A stretch of DNA of 64,000 nt, taken from positions 62,001 through 126,000 of the forward strand of contig NZ_JAKLOY010000010.1 in the NCBI RefSeq assembly GCF_023652955.1, in the 5' to 3' direction. The translations under genes and the position numbers were made by a program. Every line of letters begins with the position of its first letter. Within the stretch, counting starts at the first letter, position 1. The DNA comes from Geomonas sp. Red32 (GTDB lineage Bacteria; Desulfobacterota; Desulfuromonadia; Geobacterales; Geobacteraceae). Positions 14,784-23,857 of the stretch are shown piece after piece. Below the pieces are notes generated by a model. That model ran no database searches and was not told the DNA's origin. It saw only the letters and a program-made list of their open reading frames with translations.

Positions 14784-15989
14784 ATGAGTGAACCAAACGC
14801 GACCAACGACGGCCGGCTCGGCAGGTACTCCGGCTACGACCGGATAACCGGCCTGATCTGTTGGTTGCTTATCGCGTTGGCGTCGTGGTACGCCACCCTC
14901 CACCAGCTGGGGCAGCCCAACATCTCGGTGCTCGGCGTCGCCTGCCTCGCCCTTTGCTGCTACCGTGCCGTGGCCGCCAACTTCCTCCCCCGCGGCCAGT
15001 TCAAGGGCGCCTTCGACCTTCTCCTTCTCCACCTCTTCGTGGTGACCATCTGCTGGGTGACCGGCAAGTCCGCGAGTCCCTTTTTGCCCGTCCTCTACCT
15101 GGTGCTGATGATCACCTCCCTCACCATGGGGACCCGCATCACCTATCTCATGGCCGGCCTCTCCATCGCCTCCTTCACCATCCTGGCCCTGGTCCAGGGG
15201 CCCATGGCCGGGGTGGGGCTCATGGAGCGGATCGTCGAGCTTTTCCCCTTCGTGATGACCGCCCACCTCGGGGCGCTTATCTCGGGGCAGGCGGAGGCGG
15301 CGCGCCTGGAGGTGGAAAAGCTCTCCCTGACCGACGACCTGACCGATCTCCACAACATGCGGAGCTTCGAGACCCTGGCCGGGCAGCAGGAGAAGATCTC
15401 CAAGCGCTACGAACGCCCCTACGCCATCTGCATGATCGATTCCGACAACCTGAAGCAGGTCAACGACCGCTACGGGCATCTGGCCGGCACCGCGCTGATC
15501 AGGTGGACCGCCCACATCATTACCGAGAACATCCGCGAGTGCGACATTGCCGCCCGTTTCGGGGGAGATGAGTTCATCGTGATGTACGAGGGGCACGACA
15601 AGGAGAAGATCCTTCCCGCGGTGGAGAGGATCGTGAAGGCGATGGCCACCTCCCCCTTCACCTTCGAGGGGCATCTGGTGGAGACCACCCTCTCGGCGGG
15701 GGTCGCCTCCTTCCCGGATGACGGGTACGACCTGCGGACGGTGATCATGCGGGCCGACCTGGCGATGTACAGCAGCAAAAGGCTCGGGAAGAATCGGGTG
15801 ACGCTGTTCGAGGGGGATGGGGCGGCCAAGCGCGGCTACCCGGGACTACAGATAGGGGGAGAGCAGTTTGGCGGCGCCGTCGCGCAGTTTCGCCGCAAGG
15901 GAGCGGCTATCCATCTCGACGAGGGTGATCTCGCGGGAAGCGGCCAAGGCGGAGGCGCTGCGGGCTTCGAGCACCCGGGCAAAGGCTAG
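14784..15989 (+). CDS. Membrane-anchored GGDEF diguanylate cyclase
   Basis: The 401-residue protein has about five hydrophobic segments in residues 20-160, a short coiled linker (EAARLEVEKLSLTDDLTDLHN) and a GGDEF domain ending near residue 350. The active-site loop is canonical (RFGGDEFIVMYEG), so cyclic di-GMP synthesis is likely. An inhibitory RxxD site is not obvious. The last ~48 codons overlap the 3' end of the convergent cardiolipin synthase gene and look like read-through sequence rather than a domain. Start ATG 14784 has GAGG upstream. Confidence 0.88.
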   Translation: MSEPNATNDGRLGRYSGYDRITGLICWLLIALASWYATLHQLGQPNISVLGVACLALCCYRAVAANFLPRGQFKGAFDLLLLHLFVVTICWVTGKSASPFLPVLYLVLMITSLTMGTRITYLMAGLSIASFTILALVQGPMAGVGLMERIVELFPFVMTAHLGALISGQAEAARLEVEKLSLTDDLTDLHNMRSFETLAGQQEKISKRYERPYAICMIDSDNLKQVNDRYGHLAGTALIRWTAHIITENIRECDIAARFGGDEFIVMYEGHDKEKILPAVERIVKAMATSPFTFEGHLVETTLSAGVASFPDDGYDLRTVIMRADLAMYSSKRLGKNRVTLFEGDGAAKRGYPGLQIGGEQFGGAVAQFRRKGAAIHLDEGDLAGSGQGGGAAGFEHPGKG

Positions 15990-17261
15990 GTCGTAGACCT
16001 CGAGGTCGAATTCGAAGTTGAGCCGGAGGCTGCGGGGGTCGAGGTTGGCACTCCCGATCAGGCACCAGCTCCCGTCCACCACCAGGTACTTGGTGTGGAC
16101 GAAGGGCCCCGGCTGGTAGAAGATCCGCACCCCCTGCTGCAGGAGCTCCCAGAGGTAGGAGCGGCTGGCCCAGTGGACGAAGGGGAGGTTATTGACCTCC
16201 GGCAGCAATAGCACGATCTCCACCCCCCGCAGCGCCGCGGTGATCAGCGCCGAGACCAGCGCGCGGTCGGGGATGAAGTAGGGGGTGACGATGGTCACCC
16301 GGCGCCTCGCGCAGGAGAGCGCACCCAGCACCATCCAGTGCAGTTTCCTGAAGTCCTTGTCCGGCCCGTCACTCACCGCCCTCACCAGGGCGCTCCCCGC
16401 CTCGGGAAGCTTCGGAAAGTACTTCCTCCCCGGTAACGACTCCCCTTTCACGAAACGCCAGTCATCCAGGAAGGTCCGCTGCAGGTCGGCCACCGCGGGG
16501 CCTATCACCCGGAAATGGAGATCCTTGACCACGGGCGGCCGGCCGGTCACCATGTGGCGCCCGCCGATGTTCATGCCGCCGGTGAAGCCGGTCTGGCCGT
16601 CCACCACCAGGATCTTCCGGTGATTGCGCAGGTTGAGGTATCCTCCCGGGCGCAGGGGGAGGAAGCGCTCAAACTGGACCCCCGATCCCTTCAGAAGGAC
16701 CCGCGCGGTCGGGCGGGAATACTTCTCCCCGAGGCTGTCCACGATCACCCGCACCTCGACTCCCCGGGCGGCCGCCCGGGCCAGGGCATCGGTGAAGCGC
16801 CTGCCGGTTTGGTCGCCGTCGAAGATATAGGTGCTGAGGTGGATGGAGGAGCTGGCGGCCTCGATGGCATCGAGCATGACGGGGTAGGCCTCTTCCCCGT
16901 TTGCCAGCGGGGTGATGCTGTTGCCGGTTCTCAGGGCCCTGCTGACCACCCGGTCCGACAGGCTGCGGAGCTCGTTCAGGTAGCCGATCTCCACCGGCAG
17001 AGGGGAGGAAAGCTCGATGCGGTGACGGGGGGGATGGGTGGGGGCTTCCGGTTTGCCCTGCCAGCGCCGGGCCCGGCTGTAGATCCGGTTGACGCCGAGC
17101 CCCCAGTAGGCGAGCGGGCCGAGGAGCGGGAAGGCGAGGCAGGTGACGATCCACCCCAGCGCGGAGCGCGGGTCGCGCTTGTTGATGAGCGCGTGCCCGG
17201 CCGACAGCAGGGCCAGCACCGCCAGGCAGAGCTTCATCGTGTAGGAGAGAACCAGTTCCAC
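15846..17261 (-). CDS. cls: Cardiolipin synthase-like phospholipase D family protein
   Basis: The 471-residue membrane enzyme has two N-terminal hydrophobic segments (residues 1-60, including WGLGVNRIYSRARR) followed by two PLD phosphatidyltransferase domains. The HxK(x)4D motifs are present as RNHRKILVVDGQTGFTGG and FVHTKYLVVDGSWCLIGSANLD. It would condense phosphatidylglycerol to cardiolipin in the inner membrane. It converges with the GGDEF gene, overlapping 144 bases. Confidence 0.9.
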   Translation of the reverse strand: MELVLSYTMKLCLAVLALLSAGHALINKRDPRSALGWIVTCLAFPLLGPLAYWGLGVNRIYSRARRWQGKPEAPTHPPRHRIELSSPLPVEIGYLNELRSLSDRVVSRALRTGNSITPLANGEEAYPVMLDAIEAASSSIHLSTYIFDGDQTGRRFTDALARAAARGVEVRVIVDSLGEKYSRPTARVLLKGSGVQFERFLPLRPGGYLNLRNHRKILVVDGQTGFTGGMNIGGRHMVTGRPPVVKDLHFRVIGPAVADLQRTFLDDWRFVKGESLPGRKYFPKLPEAGSALVRAVSDGPDKDFRKLHWMVLGALSCARRRVTIVTPYFIPDRALVSALITAALRGVEIVLLLPEVNNLPFVHWASRSYLWELLQQGVRIFYQPGPFVHTKYLVVDGSWCLIGSANLDPRSLRLNFEFDLEVYDLAFARVLEARSASALAASREITLVEMDSRSLAAKLRDGAAKLLSPYL

Positions 17262-17365
17262 CCTGCCTCCGGCTCCTCGTGCCGCCGGGTCTGTCCGTTC
17301 AGCGCGAGGGGAGCTGTGTCATACGAAGGGCAACCACCAACCTTTCGGGTTTTTGCTGCAAAAAA

Positions 17366-17386
17366 GGGGCGGCATGATGCCGCCCC
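17366..17386 (-). terminator. Intrinsic terminator of the thioredoxin-like gene
   Basis: A perfect hairpin GGGGCGGCAT / ATGCCGCCCC. On the minus strand it is followed by a TTTTTT run. Confidence 0.88.
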
Positions 17387-17424
17387 AGGGATGACTTACT
17401 TACTGCGTGCTGCGGCGATGCTTA

Positions 17425-17985
17425 CTACAACAGCGCAAACGGCTCGGCCCGTTTGGTCCACTCGCTGTGGGGGAAGTCGTTTTTGAGCTGCTGGTAGGTC
17501 TCTTTCAGGGTGGCGGCGGTCTGGCTGGTCTTGAAGCGGGACACGCCGCGGAGGTAGATGGCCTCGGGGGCGGCCGCGCTGGTGGGGTACCCGTTCATCA
17601 AGGTGTTGAACTGGAGTACCGCCTCGTTGTGCTGGCCTTTGTCGAGGGCCGTTTTGCCGATACCCAAGAGCAGCCAGGCCACCATCTCGTCGGGTGGGAG
17701 GAAGCCGACCGTCCTTTGGTGCTCCCTGCCGTAGAAGTCGAGCACCACCAGGGTCGGGGTCCATACTACGTTGAAGTCTGCCGACAGGGTGCTGGTCCCG
17801 GCCGCGGCGTGAATGGGGACCATCCTATCGGTTATGAAGTTTGCTACCGACTGGTTGGGGAACGACGCCTCTTCCATCTGCTGGCATCCGATGCATTCAG
17901 GACTGAAGAAGTCGAGCAGGATGCATTTCTGTTCGGCTTTTCCCCGTGCCAGAGCTTTCGACATCTCGCTTTCCCAAGGGATCAT
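17425..17985 (-). CDS. Thioredoxin-fold protein with C-terminal TPR-like region
   Basis: The 186-residue protein begins with a thioredoxin-like domain: LLDFFSPECIGCQQMEEASFP, with redox pair CIGC near residues 31-34, and a cis-proline strand WTPTLVVLD. Residues 110-186 look like tetratricopeptide helices (QHNEAVLQFNTLMNGYP). No signal peptide is seen, so it is probably cytoplasmic. The partner is unknown. It is transcribed alone, divergent from rsmB. Confidence 0.78.
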   Translation of the reverse strand: MIPWESEMSKALARGKAEQKCILLDFFSPECIGCQQMEEASFPNQSVANFITDRMVPIHAAAGTSTLSADFNVVWTPTLVVLDFYGREHQRTVGFLPPDEMVAWLLLGIGKTALDKGQHNEAVLQFNTLMNGYPTSAAAPEAIYLRGVSRFKTSQTAATLKETYQQLKNDFPHSEWTKRAEPFALL

Positions 17986-18062
17986 TGGCTGCCTCCATCG
18001 AACATCCTTTTCGGTAAATAAAGGTTAGCCGCGCTTTTATCTATGTCAAGTGCCCTAACGGC

Positions 18063-18090
18063 TTGCAGTTTTAGGCAGAATGCATATAAT
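18063..18090 (+). promoter_or_regulatory. Sigma-70 promoter of rsmB
   Basis: TTGCAG and a perfect TATAAT are spaced 16 bases apart, about 43 bases before the TTG start. This supports the internal start over the longer reading frame beginning at 18043, which would lie upstream of the promoter. Confidence 0.7.
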
Positions 18091-18132
18091 CAACGGTCAT
18101 CTGAGACTTGCCCCAAACAAAGGATCACCCTC

Positions 18133-19479
18133 TTGTCCAATAAAAATCCACGCCGCGCAGCCTTTGACATACTTGTGAGAATCGAACGCGAGCGCTCGTT
18201 CGCGGACATACTTTTGGACCACGAACTCACTCATGGGATGATCACGGGAGCCGACCGCGGTCTCCTTACCGAGCTTGTCTACGGTGTCTTGAGACGGCAG
18301 GCGACCCTGGATCATATTATCGGCCAGTTCTCCAAACAGCGTCCCCACAAGCTCGAGCTTGTGGTGCGGCTGCTTTTGAGACTCGGCCTGTACCAGTGCT
18401 TCTATCTCGACCGCGTCCCGGTGTCGGCGGCGGTGAACGAGACAGTCAACCTGGCCAAGCAGATCGTTCCCCGCGCCTCGGGATTCATCAACGCCGTGCT
18501 GAGAAACGCCGACCGCGGCCGCGATGCCATCGTCTATCCCGACCGCGAGGCCGATCCCGCCGAGTACCTGGCCATCCGCTATTCCCATCCGGCCTGGCTC
18601 ACCTCCCAGTGGCTCAGGCAGCTTGGCGAGGAGGCCGAACCGCTGGCGGCCGCCATGGCCGAGCCCCCCCCGATCACCGTGCGGGCCAACCGGCTCAGGA
18701 CTTCGCGGGACGGGCTCATCAAGAGACTCGAGGGGGAAGGGGTCACTGCGGCCGCCACCTCCTGGTCCCCCGACGGTGTCCGGCTCTCCCACGCCGGGGC
18801 GGTCACCCGGCTTGCCTCCTTCCAGGAGGGGCTCTTCACGGTGCAGGACGAGTCCTCCCAGCTGGCTCCCATCTTCCTCGATCCCAAGGAGGGGGAGCGG
18901 ATCCTCGACGCCTGCGCGGCCCCGGGCGGGAAGACCACCCAGATCGCCCAGCTGACCGGCGACAAGGGAGAGATCCTCGCCTGCGACGTGAGCCAGAAGA
19001 AGCTCAGGCTGATCCGGGAGACCTGCGACCGGCTGGGGATCTCCTCGGTGCGCACCTTCTCCATGGACGCCACCGCTCCCTCGGCGGCGCTCGGCGATCT
19101 CCGCTTCCGGAAGATCCTGGTGGACGCCCCCTGCTCCGGGCTCGGTGTCATCAGGCGCAACCCGGAGGGGAAGTGGTGGAAGTCCCCGGCCGATCTGCCG
19201 CAGCTCGCCGCCACCCAGCTGGCCATCCTGGAAAACCTCTCCGGCTACCTGGAGGCCGGCGGCACCCTGGTCTACGCCACCTGCTCCACCACGGTCCAGG
19301 AGAACGAGGAGGTCCTCGACCGCTTCCTGGAACGGCATCCCGAGTTCGTCGTGGAGGACCTGCGGCCCCTGTTCCCCTCCCTGTCGCCCCTTTTCACCGA
19401 GCGCGGTTTCTTCAGGAGCTGGCCGCATCGTGACGGTATGGACGGCTTCTTCGCGGGCCGCCTCAAGAAAATCCAGTAG
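18133..19479 (+). CDS. rsmB: 16S rRNA (cytosine-967-C5)-methyltransferase (RsmB/Sun)
   Basis: The 448-residue protein has an N-terminal NusB-like RNA-binding domain ([19 protein letters not shown]...) and a C-terminal SAM methyltransferase. SAM motif I is [16 protein letters not shown]. The two cysteines of RNA m5C enzymes are in [14 protein letters not shown] (motif IV) and [14 protein letters not shown] (motif VI). TTG 18133 is chosen as start because AAAGGA lies just upstream and the promoter at 18063-18090 excludes the longer form. rpe follows after eight bases. Confidence 0.92.
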   Translation: MSNKNPRRAAFDILVRIERERSFADILLDHELTHGMITGADRGLLTELVYGVLRRQATLDHIIGQFSKQRPHKLELVVRLLLRLGLYQCFYLDRVPVSAAVNETVNLAKQIVPRASGFINAVLRNADRGRDAIVYPDREADPAEYLAIRYSHPAWLTSQWLRQLGEEAEPLAAAMAEPPPITVRANRLRTSRDGLIKRLEGEGVTAAATSWSPDGVRLSHAGAVTRLASFQEGLFTVQDESSQLAPIFLDPKEGERILDACAAPGGKTTQIAQLTGDKGEILACDVSQKKLRLIRETCDRLGISSVRTFSMDATAPSAALGDLRFRKILVDAPCSGLGVIRRNPEGKWWKSPADLPQLAATQLAILENLSGYLEAGGTLVYATCSTTVQENEEVLDRFLERHPEFVVEDLRPLFPSLSPLFTERGFFRSWPHRDGMDGFFAGRLKKIQ

Positions 19480-19487
19480 GAGATGCC

Positions 19488-20153
19488 ATGAAAAAGATAG
19501 CCCCTTCCATTCTCTCGGCCGACTTCGCCCGCCTGGGCGAGGAGGTTGCCGCCATCGAGGCGGGTGGCGCCGATTACGTGCATGTCGACGTCATGGACGG
19601 CCACTTCGTCCCCAACATCACCATCGGGCCGCTGGTGGTCGACGCGGTGCGCAAGGTGACCAAGCTCCCGCTGGACGTCCACCTCATGATCTCCCAGCCG
19701 GACCTCTACATCGAGTCCTTCGCCAAGGCGGGCGCCGACATCATCGTGGTCCACGCCGAGGCGACCGTGCATCTCCACCGCACCGTGCAGCTGATCAAGT
19801 CCTTCGGGAAGCGGGCGGGGGTCTCCCTCAACCCGGCGACCCCGCTCTCCGCTCTCGATTACATCCTTGAGGACCTGGACCTGGTGCTCCTGATGACCGT
19901 CAACCCCGGCTTCGGCGGCCAGTCCTTTATCGAGAACTGCATCCCGAAGATCCAGACGCTCCGTGCCATGATGGACAAGCGGGGTGTGGAGGCCGAGCTG
20001 GAGGTGGACGGCGGGGTCAAGACCGACAACATCGCCCGCATCGCCCACGCCGGTGCCGACGTCTTCGTGGCCGGGAGCGCGGTCTTCAACAGCCCCGACT
20101 ACGCCGCCACCATCGCCGAGCTGAAGAGGCGGGCCAAGGAGCCGGTTCTCTGA
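19488..20153 (+). CDS. rpe: Ribulose-phosphate 3-epimerase
   Basis: The 221-residue TIM-barrel enzyme interconverts ribulose-5-phosphate and xylulose-5-phosphate in the pentose phosphate pathway. It has the family strands [39 protein letters not shown] and [20 protein letters not shown] upstream of ATG overlaps the end of rsmB, so the two are likely co-transcribed. Confidence 0.96.
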   Translation: MKKIAPSILSADFARLGEEVAAIEAGGADYVHVDVMDGHFVPNITIGPLVVDAVRKVTKLPLDVHLMISQPDLYIESFAKAGADIIVVHAEATVHLHRTVQLIKSFGKRAGVSLNPATPLSALDYILEDLDLVLLMTVNPGFGGQSFIENCIPKIQTLRAMMDKRGVEAELEVDGGVKTDNIARIAHAGADVFVAGSAVFNSPDYAATIAELKRRAKEPVL

Positions 20154-20185
20154 TCCACGGGGGGGAAACCGCGCCGGGGGGCGCC

Positions 20186-20818
20186 ATGGAAGAGATTCTC
20201 GCCATGAAGGAGAAGATCCGCTCCGTGCTGGCCGGACGGCAGCGGATTCCGATGGCACCGGGGCCGGTCCCCGCCGCCGTGCTGGTCCCCCTGTTCGAGA
20301 AAGACGGCGAGTTCCATCTCCTCTTCACCAAGCGAACTCCGCATCTCACCCACCATAGCGGCGAGATCTCCTTTCCCGGAGGCCGCTGCGATCCCGGCGA
20401 TAAGGACAGTGCCGACACCGCGCTTCGCGAGGCCTGGGAAGAGGTCGGCATCCGTCCCGCCGACGTGGAGATCTTAGGCGAACTGGACGACTGCCATTCC
20501 ATCCATAACTACATCGTTACCCCGGTAGTTGGAGTTTTCCCCTCCGGCTACCAGCTGACGGTCAACGATGCCGAGATCGAACGGCTAATCGTGGTGCCGT
20601 TGTCGCACCTCCGCAAGCCCGAGTACTTCCGGGCGGAGTGCTGGCCCTGGCGCGGCAAGCGGCATGCGGTCTACTTCTACCAGTACGGGGACGACGAGAT
20701 CTGGGGACTGACGGCGAGGATACTGAAGCAGTTTCTGGATCTATTGGATGGCAGGGAGCCGGCCCTCGACATCGAGTGCAGCGAGCCCGACGAGTTCGAG
20801 GACCAACCGGCGGAGTAG
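20186..20818 (+). CDS. NUDIX hydrolase, CoA pyrophosphatase-like (NudL/YeaB type)
   Basis: The 210-residue protein has the coenzyme A pyrophosphatase signature LLFTKRTPHLTHHSGEISFPGG leading into a NUDIX box whose core is LREAWEEVGI. It would cleave CoA or related nucleotide diphosphates to clean the pool. ATG 20204 is an alternative start with a GGAAGAG site. It follows rpe by 32 bases. Confidence 0.87.
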   Translation: MEEILAMKEKIRSVLAGRQRIPMAPGPVPAAVLVPLFEKDGEFHLLFTKRTPHLTHHSGEISFPGGRCDPGDKDSADTALREAWEEVGIRPADVEILGELDDCHSIHNYIVTPVVGVFPSGYQLTVNDAEIERLIVVPLSHLRKPEYFRAECWPWRGKRHAVYFYQYGDDEIWGLTARILKQFLDLLDGREPALDIECSEPDEFEDQPAE

Positions 20819-20833
20819 AAAGTGCCGGGGCCT

Positions 20834-20876
20834 GACGTCCCCCCCCCTTTGCGAAGGGGGGACAGGGAGGATTTTA
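20834..20876. repeat. C/G-run dispersed hairpin repeat
   Basis: CCCCCCCCTTTGCGAAGGGGGG plus an ACAGGGAGGATTTT tail, the same unit as at 9288 and 60804. Confidence 0.8.
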
Positions 20877-20898
20877 GCGCTGTCTGGTAGGGGGAGTT

Positions 20899-20992
20899 GT
20901 AGGTCGTGTTGAGGAACGAAACGCGATGGTTTCAGTTTCGCTGGCCCTGGTAATCGTTGCATTTCACGGTGAAGCTGTTCAACCTAACCTAC
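20899..20992. repeat. GTAGGT..AACGAAACGCGA.. ACCTAC inverted repeat element, copy 1
   Basis: A 94-base element with imperfect inverted ends (GTAGGTCGTGTTGAGGAACG ... GTTCAACCTAACCTAC) and an inner CGAAACGCGAT / GTTGCATTTCACG pair. A second copy with the same design is at 47101-47190. This copy extends into the glycosylase gene at 20979 and provides its last codons. It resembles the widespread GTAGGTTGGGTTGAG-type repeats of bacterial genomes. Confidence 0.85.
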
Positions 20993-21650
20993 CCTTGCAT
21001 ATCCCGGCCAGCGGACACCCTTCGCACAAAGGCTTTTTCCGGCAGTGCCGCTTGCAGTGCTCCACGATGAGCGCGTGGTACTCGTTGAAGAGGTACACCT
21101 GGTGCGGGAGGCTCCTCATGAACAGCGAGCGGACCTCCTCATAATCCGCCGTCTCCTCCACCACGCCGAGCCTCGAGAAGACCCGCTTCGTGTAGGCGTC
21201 CACCACGAAGGACGGCTTCTCTCCCGCGTAAAGAAGAATCGAATCGCAGGTTTCCCTGCCGATACCCCTCACCGCGAGCAACTCCTCCCGCAAAAGCTCC
21301 CAGTCCCCCTCGAACATCTTCTCCAGGGTCCCGTAGCGTCCGATGATCCAGACGACGAGCTCCTTCAGCCGCACGCTCTTCACGTTGAAGAAGCCGGAGG
21401 GGCGGATCAGATCGGCGAGCCGCTCGTGGTCGATCCCGGCGATCGCCTCCAGCGAGAGGACGCCTTCGTGCTTGAGGTTGAAGATGGCTTTCTCGACGTT
21501 TCCCCAGTTGGTGTTCTGGGTGAGGACCGCGCCGGCACAGACCTCGAAGGGGGTGTCGGCGGGCCACCAGTCGAGCGGTCCGTAGGCTTTCAGGAGGAGG
21601 TCGAAGACCTCCATGAGAAGGGCTGGTTGAGCGGGGTACTGCCGGGACAT
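20979..21650 (-). CDS. Endonuclease III-family DNA glycosylase (HhH-GPD with Fe-S cluster), MagIII-like
   Basis: The 223-residue protein has the helix-hairpin-helix LLAVRGIGRETCDSILLYAG, the catalytic aspartate in FVVDAYTKRVFSRLG and a C-terminal cysteine cluster HCRKKPLCEGCPLAGICKG for a [4Fe-4S] cluster. The lysine of bifunctional Nth (GRKT) is glutamate here (GRET). That argues for a monofunctional glycosylase such as the 3-methyladenine MagIII group. Its last four residues and stop (GRLG*) are encoded by the repeat element at 20899-20992, so the tail was replaced or extended by that insertion. Confidence 0.86.
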   Translation of the reverse strand: MSRQYPAQPALLMEVFDLLLKAYGPLDWWPADTPFEVCAGAVLTQNTNWGNVEKAIFNLKHEGVLSLEAIAGIDHERLADLIRPSGFFNVKSVRLKELVVWIIGRYGTLEKMFEGDWELLREELLAVRGIGRETCDSILLYAGEKPSFVVDAYTKRVFSRLGVVEETADYEEVRSLFMRSLPHQVYLFNEYHALIVEHCKRHCRKKPLCEGCPLAGICKGRLG

Positions 21651-21655
21651 CGTTT

Positions 21656-22201
21656 TCAGTCGAGCTTCTCCAGGTCGTCGGCCATGAACTCGCGGGAGTA
21701 GCGGACATAGTTGCCGGCCGAACGGGAGAGCCAGGCGATCTCTTCCGGGGTGAGGTCGCGCTTGTACTTGGCAGGGGCTCCCACCCAGAGGGTGTGCGGC
21801 GGAACGACGGTCCCCTCGGTCACCAGCGCGCGGGCCCCGATGAGGGCGCCTCTGCCGATCACCGCCTTGTCCATGATCATCGCCTGCATCCCGACGAAGG
21901 CGCCGTCCTCGATGGTGCAGCCGTGCAGGGTGACGCTATGCCCGATGGTCACGTCGTTGCCGATCACGAGCGGCGCGCCCGGATCGTCGGCGTGCTTCTT
22001 GTGGGTCACGTGGAGCATGGAAAGATCCTGGACGTTGGTCCGGTCGCCGATGCGGATGAAGTTCACGTCCCCGCGCAAGACGCAGTTGTACCAGATGCTC
22101 GATTCCTTGCCGATGGAGACCTCGCCGATGACGACCGCCCCTTCGGCGACGAAGGCGGTTTCGTCTATCTGGGGCTTCATCCCCTTGAACGAACGGATCA
22201 T
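21656..22201 (-). CDS. Gamma-class carbonic anhydrase-like protein (PaaY/YrdA family)
   Basis: The 181-residue left-handed beta-helix protein has hexapeptide repeats and the metal-ligand histidines in MLHVTHKKH and GHSVTLHGC. Typical segments are SIWYNCVLRGD and NVQDLSMLH. ATG 22201 is chosen over TTG 22210 because AGGAG then has proper spacing. It may hydrate CO2 or act as an acyltransferase-like scaffold; activity in this subfamily varies. It ends five bases before the glycosylase start, so the two are likely co-transcribed. Confidence 0.88.
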   Translation of the reverse strand: MIRSFKGMKPQIDETAFVAEGAVVIGEVSIGKESSIWYNCVLRGDVNFIRIGDRTNVQDLSMLHVTHKKHADDPGAPLVIGNDVTIGHSVTLHGCTIEDGAFVGMQAMIMDKAVIGRGALIGARALVTEGTVVPPHTLWVGAPAKYKRDLTPEEIAWLSRSAGNYVRYSREFMADDLEKLD

Positions 22202-22218
22202 GCGTTTCAACTCCTATG

Positions 22219-22262
22219 CTCACCCTCCCCTTCAAGGGGAGGGCCGGGGTGAGGATGGGGTA
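22219..22262. repeat. Dispersed CCCCTTCAAGGGG..GGGGTGAGGATGGGGT repeat
   Basis: Hairpin CCCCTTCAAGGGG and a CGGGGTGAGGATGGGGT arm between nadA and the carbonic anhydrase gene, related to 4742-4803. Confidence 0.7.
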
Positions 22263-22273
22263 AGATCGTGCGG

Positions 22274-23188
22274 CTAATCCCGGGGAATGGCCAGCATCCG
22301 GTCCAGCGCCCGCTTGGCGGGAACCCTGATCTCCTCGGGGACTTTCACCACCGGCTGCATGGTCTGGAGGGCGTCCAGGATATCTTCCAGGGAGGTGAGC
22401 TTCATGTTCGGGCAGATCAGCGCCGGGGAGGCCAGGATGAACTCCTTGTCCGGGTTGTCGATCCTGAGCCGGTAGAGAATCCCGGCCTCGGTCCCGATGA
22501 TGAAGCGCTGGGCGCTGCTCTTCTTGCAGTAGTCGTACATCCCGGTGGTGGAGCAGACGTGGTCGGCAAGCGCGACCACGGCGGGGTTGCACTCGGGGTG
22601 GCAGATGAAGAGGGCGTCGGGGTTGTTCTTCTTGAGTTCCTTGACCACCTCGGGTTTGAGCCGCTCGTGGGTGGGGCAGTACCCTTCCCAGAGGTGGAAC
22701 TTCTTGTCGATGAAGCCGGAGACGAATCCTCCGAGGTTCTTGTCGGGGGCGAAGATCAGTTCGCCCTCGGAAAGCGAGCGGACCACCTTCACCGCGTTTG
22801 CCGAGGTGCAGCAGATGTCGCTTTCGGCCTTCACCGCCGCGGACGAGTTCACGTAGGTGACCACCGGGACGCCCGGAAGCTTCGCCTTCAGCACCTTGAG
22901 CTCCTCCACCGATACCATGTCGGCCATCGGGCAGCCGGCGTCCAGCCGGGGGAGGAGCACGGTCTTGTGGGGCGAGAGGATGGAGGCCGACTCGGCCATG
23001 AAGTGGACTCCGCAAAAGACGATGACGTCGGCGTCGGTCTTGGCTGCCTCGATGGAGAGTCCCAGGGAGTCGCCGGTGATGTCGGCGATTTCCTGTACCT
23101 CGTCCCGCATGTAATTATGGGCCAGGAGCACGGCGTTGCGCTCCTTGAGTAGCTGTCTGATTTCGGATTTGATGGACTGCTGCGTCAT
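22274..23188 (-). CDS. nadA: Quinolinate synthase A
   Basis: The 304-residue [4Fe-4S] enzyme condenses iminoaspartate with dihydroxyacetone phosphate to make quinolinate for NAD. Family features include [38 protein letters not shown], the DAGCPMADM cysteine, [18 protein letters not shown] and [14 protein letters not shown] 23188 is chosen: the longer frame would start at TTG 23254, which falls upstream of or at the promoter's -10 box. It is divergent from tatB. Confidence 0.94.
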   Translation of the reverse strand: MTQQSIKSEIRQLLKERNAVLLAHNYMRDEVQEIADITGDSLGLSIEAAKTDADVIVFCGVHFMAESASILSPHKTVLLPRLDAGCPMADMVSVEELKVLKAKLPGVPVVTYVNSSAAVKAESDICCTSANAVKVVRSLSEGELIFAPDKNLGGFVSGFIDKKFHLWEGYCPTHERLKPEVVKELKKNNPDALFICHPECNPAVVALADHVCSTTGMYDYCKKSSAQRFIIGTEAGILYRLRIDNPDKEFILASPALICPNMKLTSLEDILDALQTMQPVVKVPEEIRVPAKRALDRMLAIPRD

Positions 23189-23243
23189 GTCTGTCACCGC
23201 CAGAGACTGCTGTTCTTGAGGAGTAATAGGGGTAATCGGACCG

Positions 23244-23272
23244 ATAGTAGACAATGTTTACAATCATGTCAA
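23244..23272 (-). promoter_or_regulatory. Sigma-70 promoter of nadA
   Basis: On the minus strand, TTGACA (23272-23267) and TACTAT (23249-23244) are 17 bases apart, about 55 bases before the ATG. Confidence 0.7.
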
Positions 23273-23386
23273 ACCCTTTGAGCCGTAATGTATGCAAGCT
23301 TGACACCGTTCGGCAAAACCTCTATTATTTCTGTAAAATTTTTTCATCCTGGGCGGCTTTGCAAGGATGACAGCGAGGTAGAGAGT

Positions 23387-23701
23387 ATGTTCGGAATCGG
23401 CATGCCTGAACTAATCATCATCATGGTCATCGCACTCATTGTGCTGGGCCCGCAGAAACTACCCGATCTGGCCAAATCGCTCGGGAAGGGGCTTGCCGAG
23501 TTCAAGAAGGCGACCGACGACTTCAAGCACAGCATCGACGCCGAGGCGAGAAGCGCGGAGGAGAAGGAGCAGCAGGCGGCGCTGGCCGAGTCCAAGGCCC
23601 AGGCCGAGAAGGAGAAGATGGAGATGGCCGAGCGGGCCGCCGACGGGAAGGAGCCGGAGCCGGTCAAGACCGAGGCCGGGGCCGAGAAGAAGAGCGTCTG
23701 A
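23387..23701 (+). CDS. tatB: Twin-arginine translocase subunit TatB (TatA/B family)
   Basis: The 104-residue protein has the N-terminal membrane helix [19 protein letters not shown], the hinge [23 protein letters not shown] and an amphipathic helix, then a charged Ala/Glu/Lys-rich coil. Glutamate at position 8 and LGPQKLP favour TatB over TatA. It exports folded cofactor proteins to the periplasm. ATG 23387 has GAGG upstream; an in-frame start at 23288 adds unrelated residues. No tatA or tatC is beside it. Confidence 0.88.
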   Translation: MFGIGMPELIIIMVIALIVLGPQKLPDLAKSLGKGLAEFKKATDDFKHSIDAEARSAEEKEQQAALAESKAQAEKEKMEMAERAADGKEPEPVKTEAGAEKKSV

Positions 23702-23725
23702 GGGCGCGGCGTGAGATTGGCAACC

Positions 23726-23755
23726 AAGAGGCGGGTACTGACCCGCCTCTTTTAT
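23726..23755. terminator. Intrinsic terminator after tatB
   Basis: AAGAGGCGGGT / ACCCGCCTCTT stem with ACTG loop and a TTTAT tail. Confidence 0.9.
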
Positions 23756-23857
23756 TTAGCGCACCCGCCGCCTTGACCGGCACCGCAGGTGCGGTACCGT
23801 TTTAGCAGCCCGTTTGGGCGGCTCCCCATTACTCCCGGCAGCACCGAGGCGAAGCTC

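Noticed and set aside
18043..18132. Longer RsmB with an ATG start at 18043
   Set aside because: A sigma-70 promoter with TATAAT at 18085-18090 lies inside this stretch and the TTG at 18133 has a proper ribosome binding site, so the extra 30 residues are unlikely to be translated.
23189..23254. Longer NadA from TTG 23254
   Set aside because: The start would lie upstream of the -10 box of the apparent nadA promoter, and 304 residues is the normal family length.
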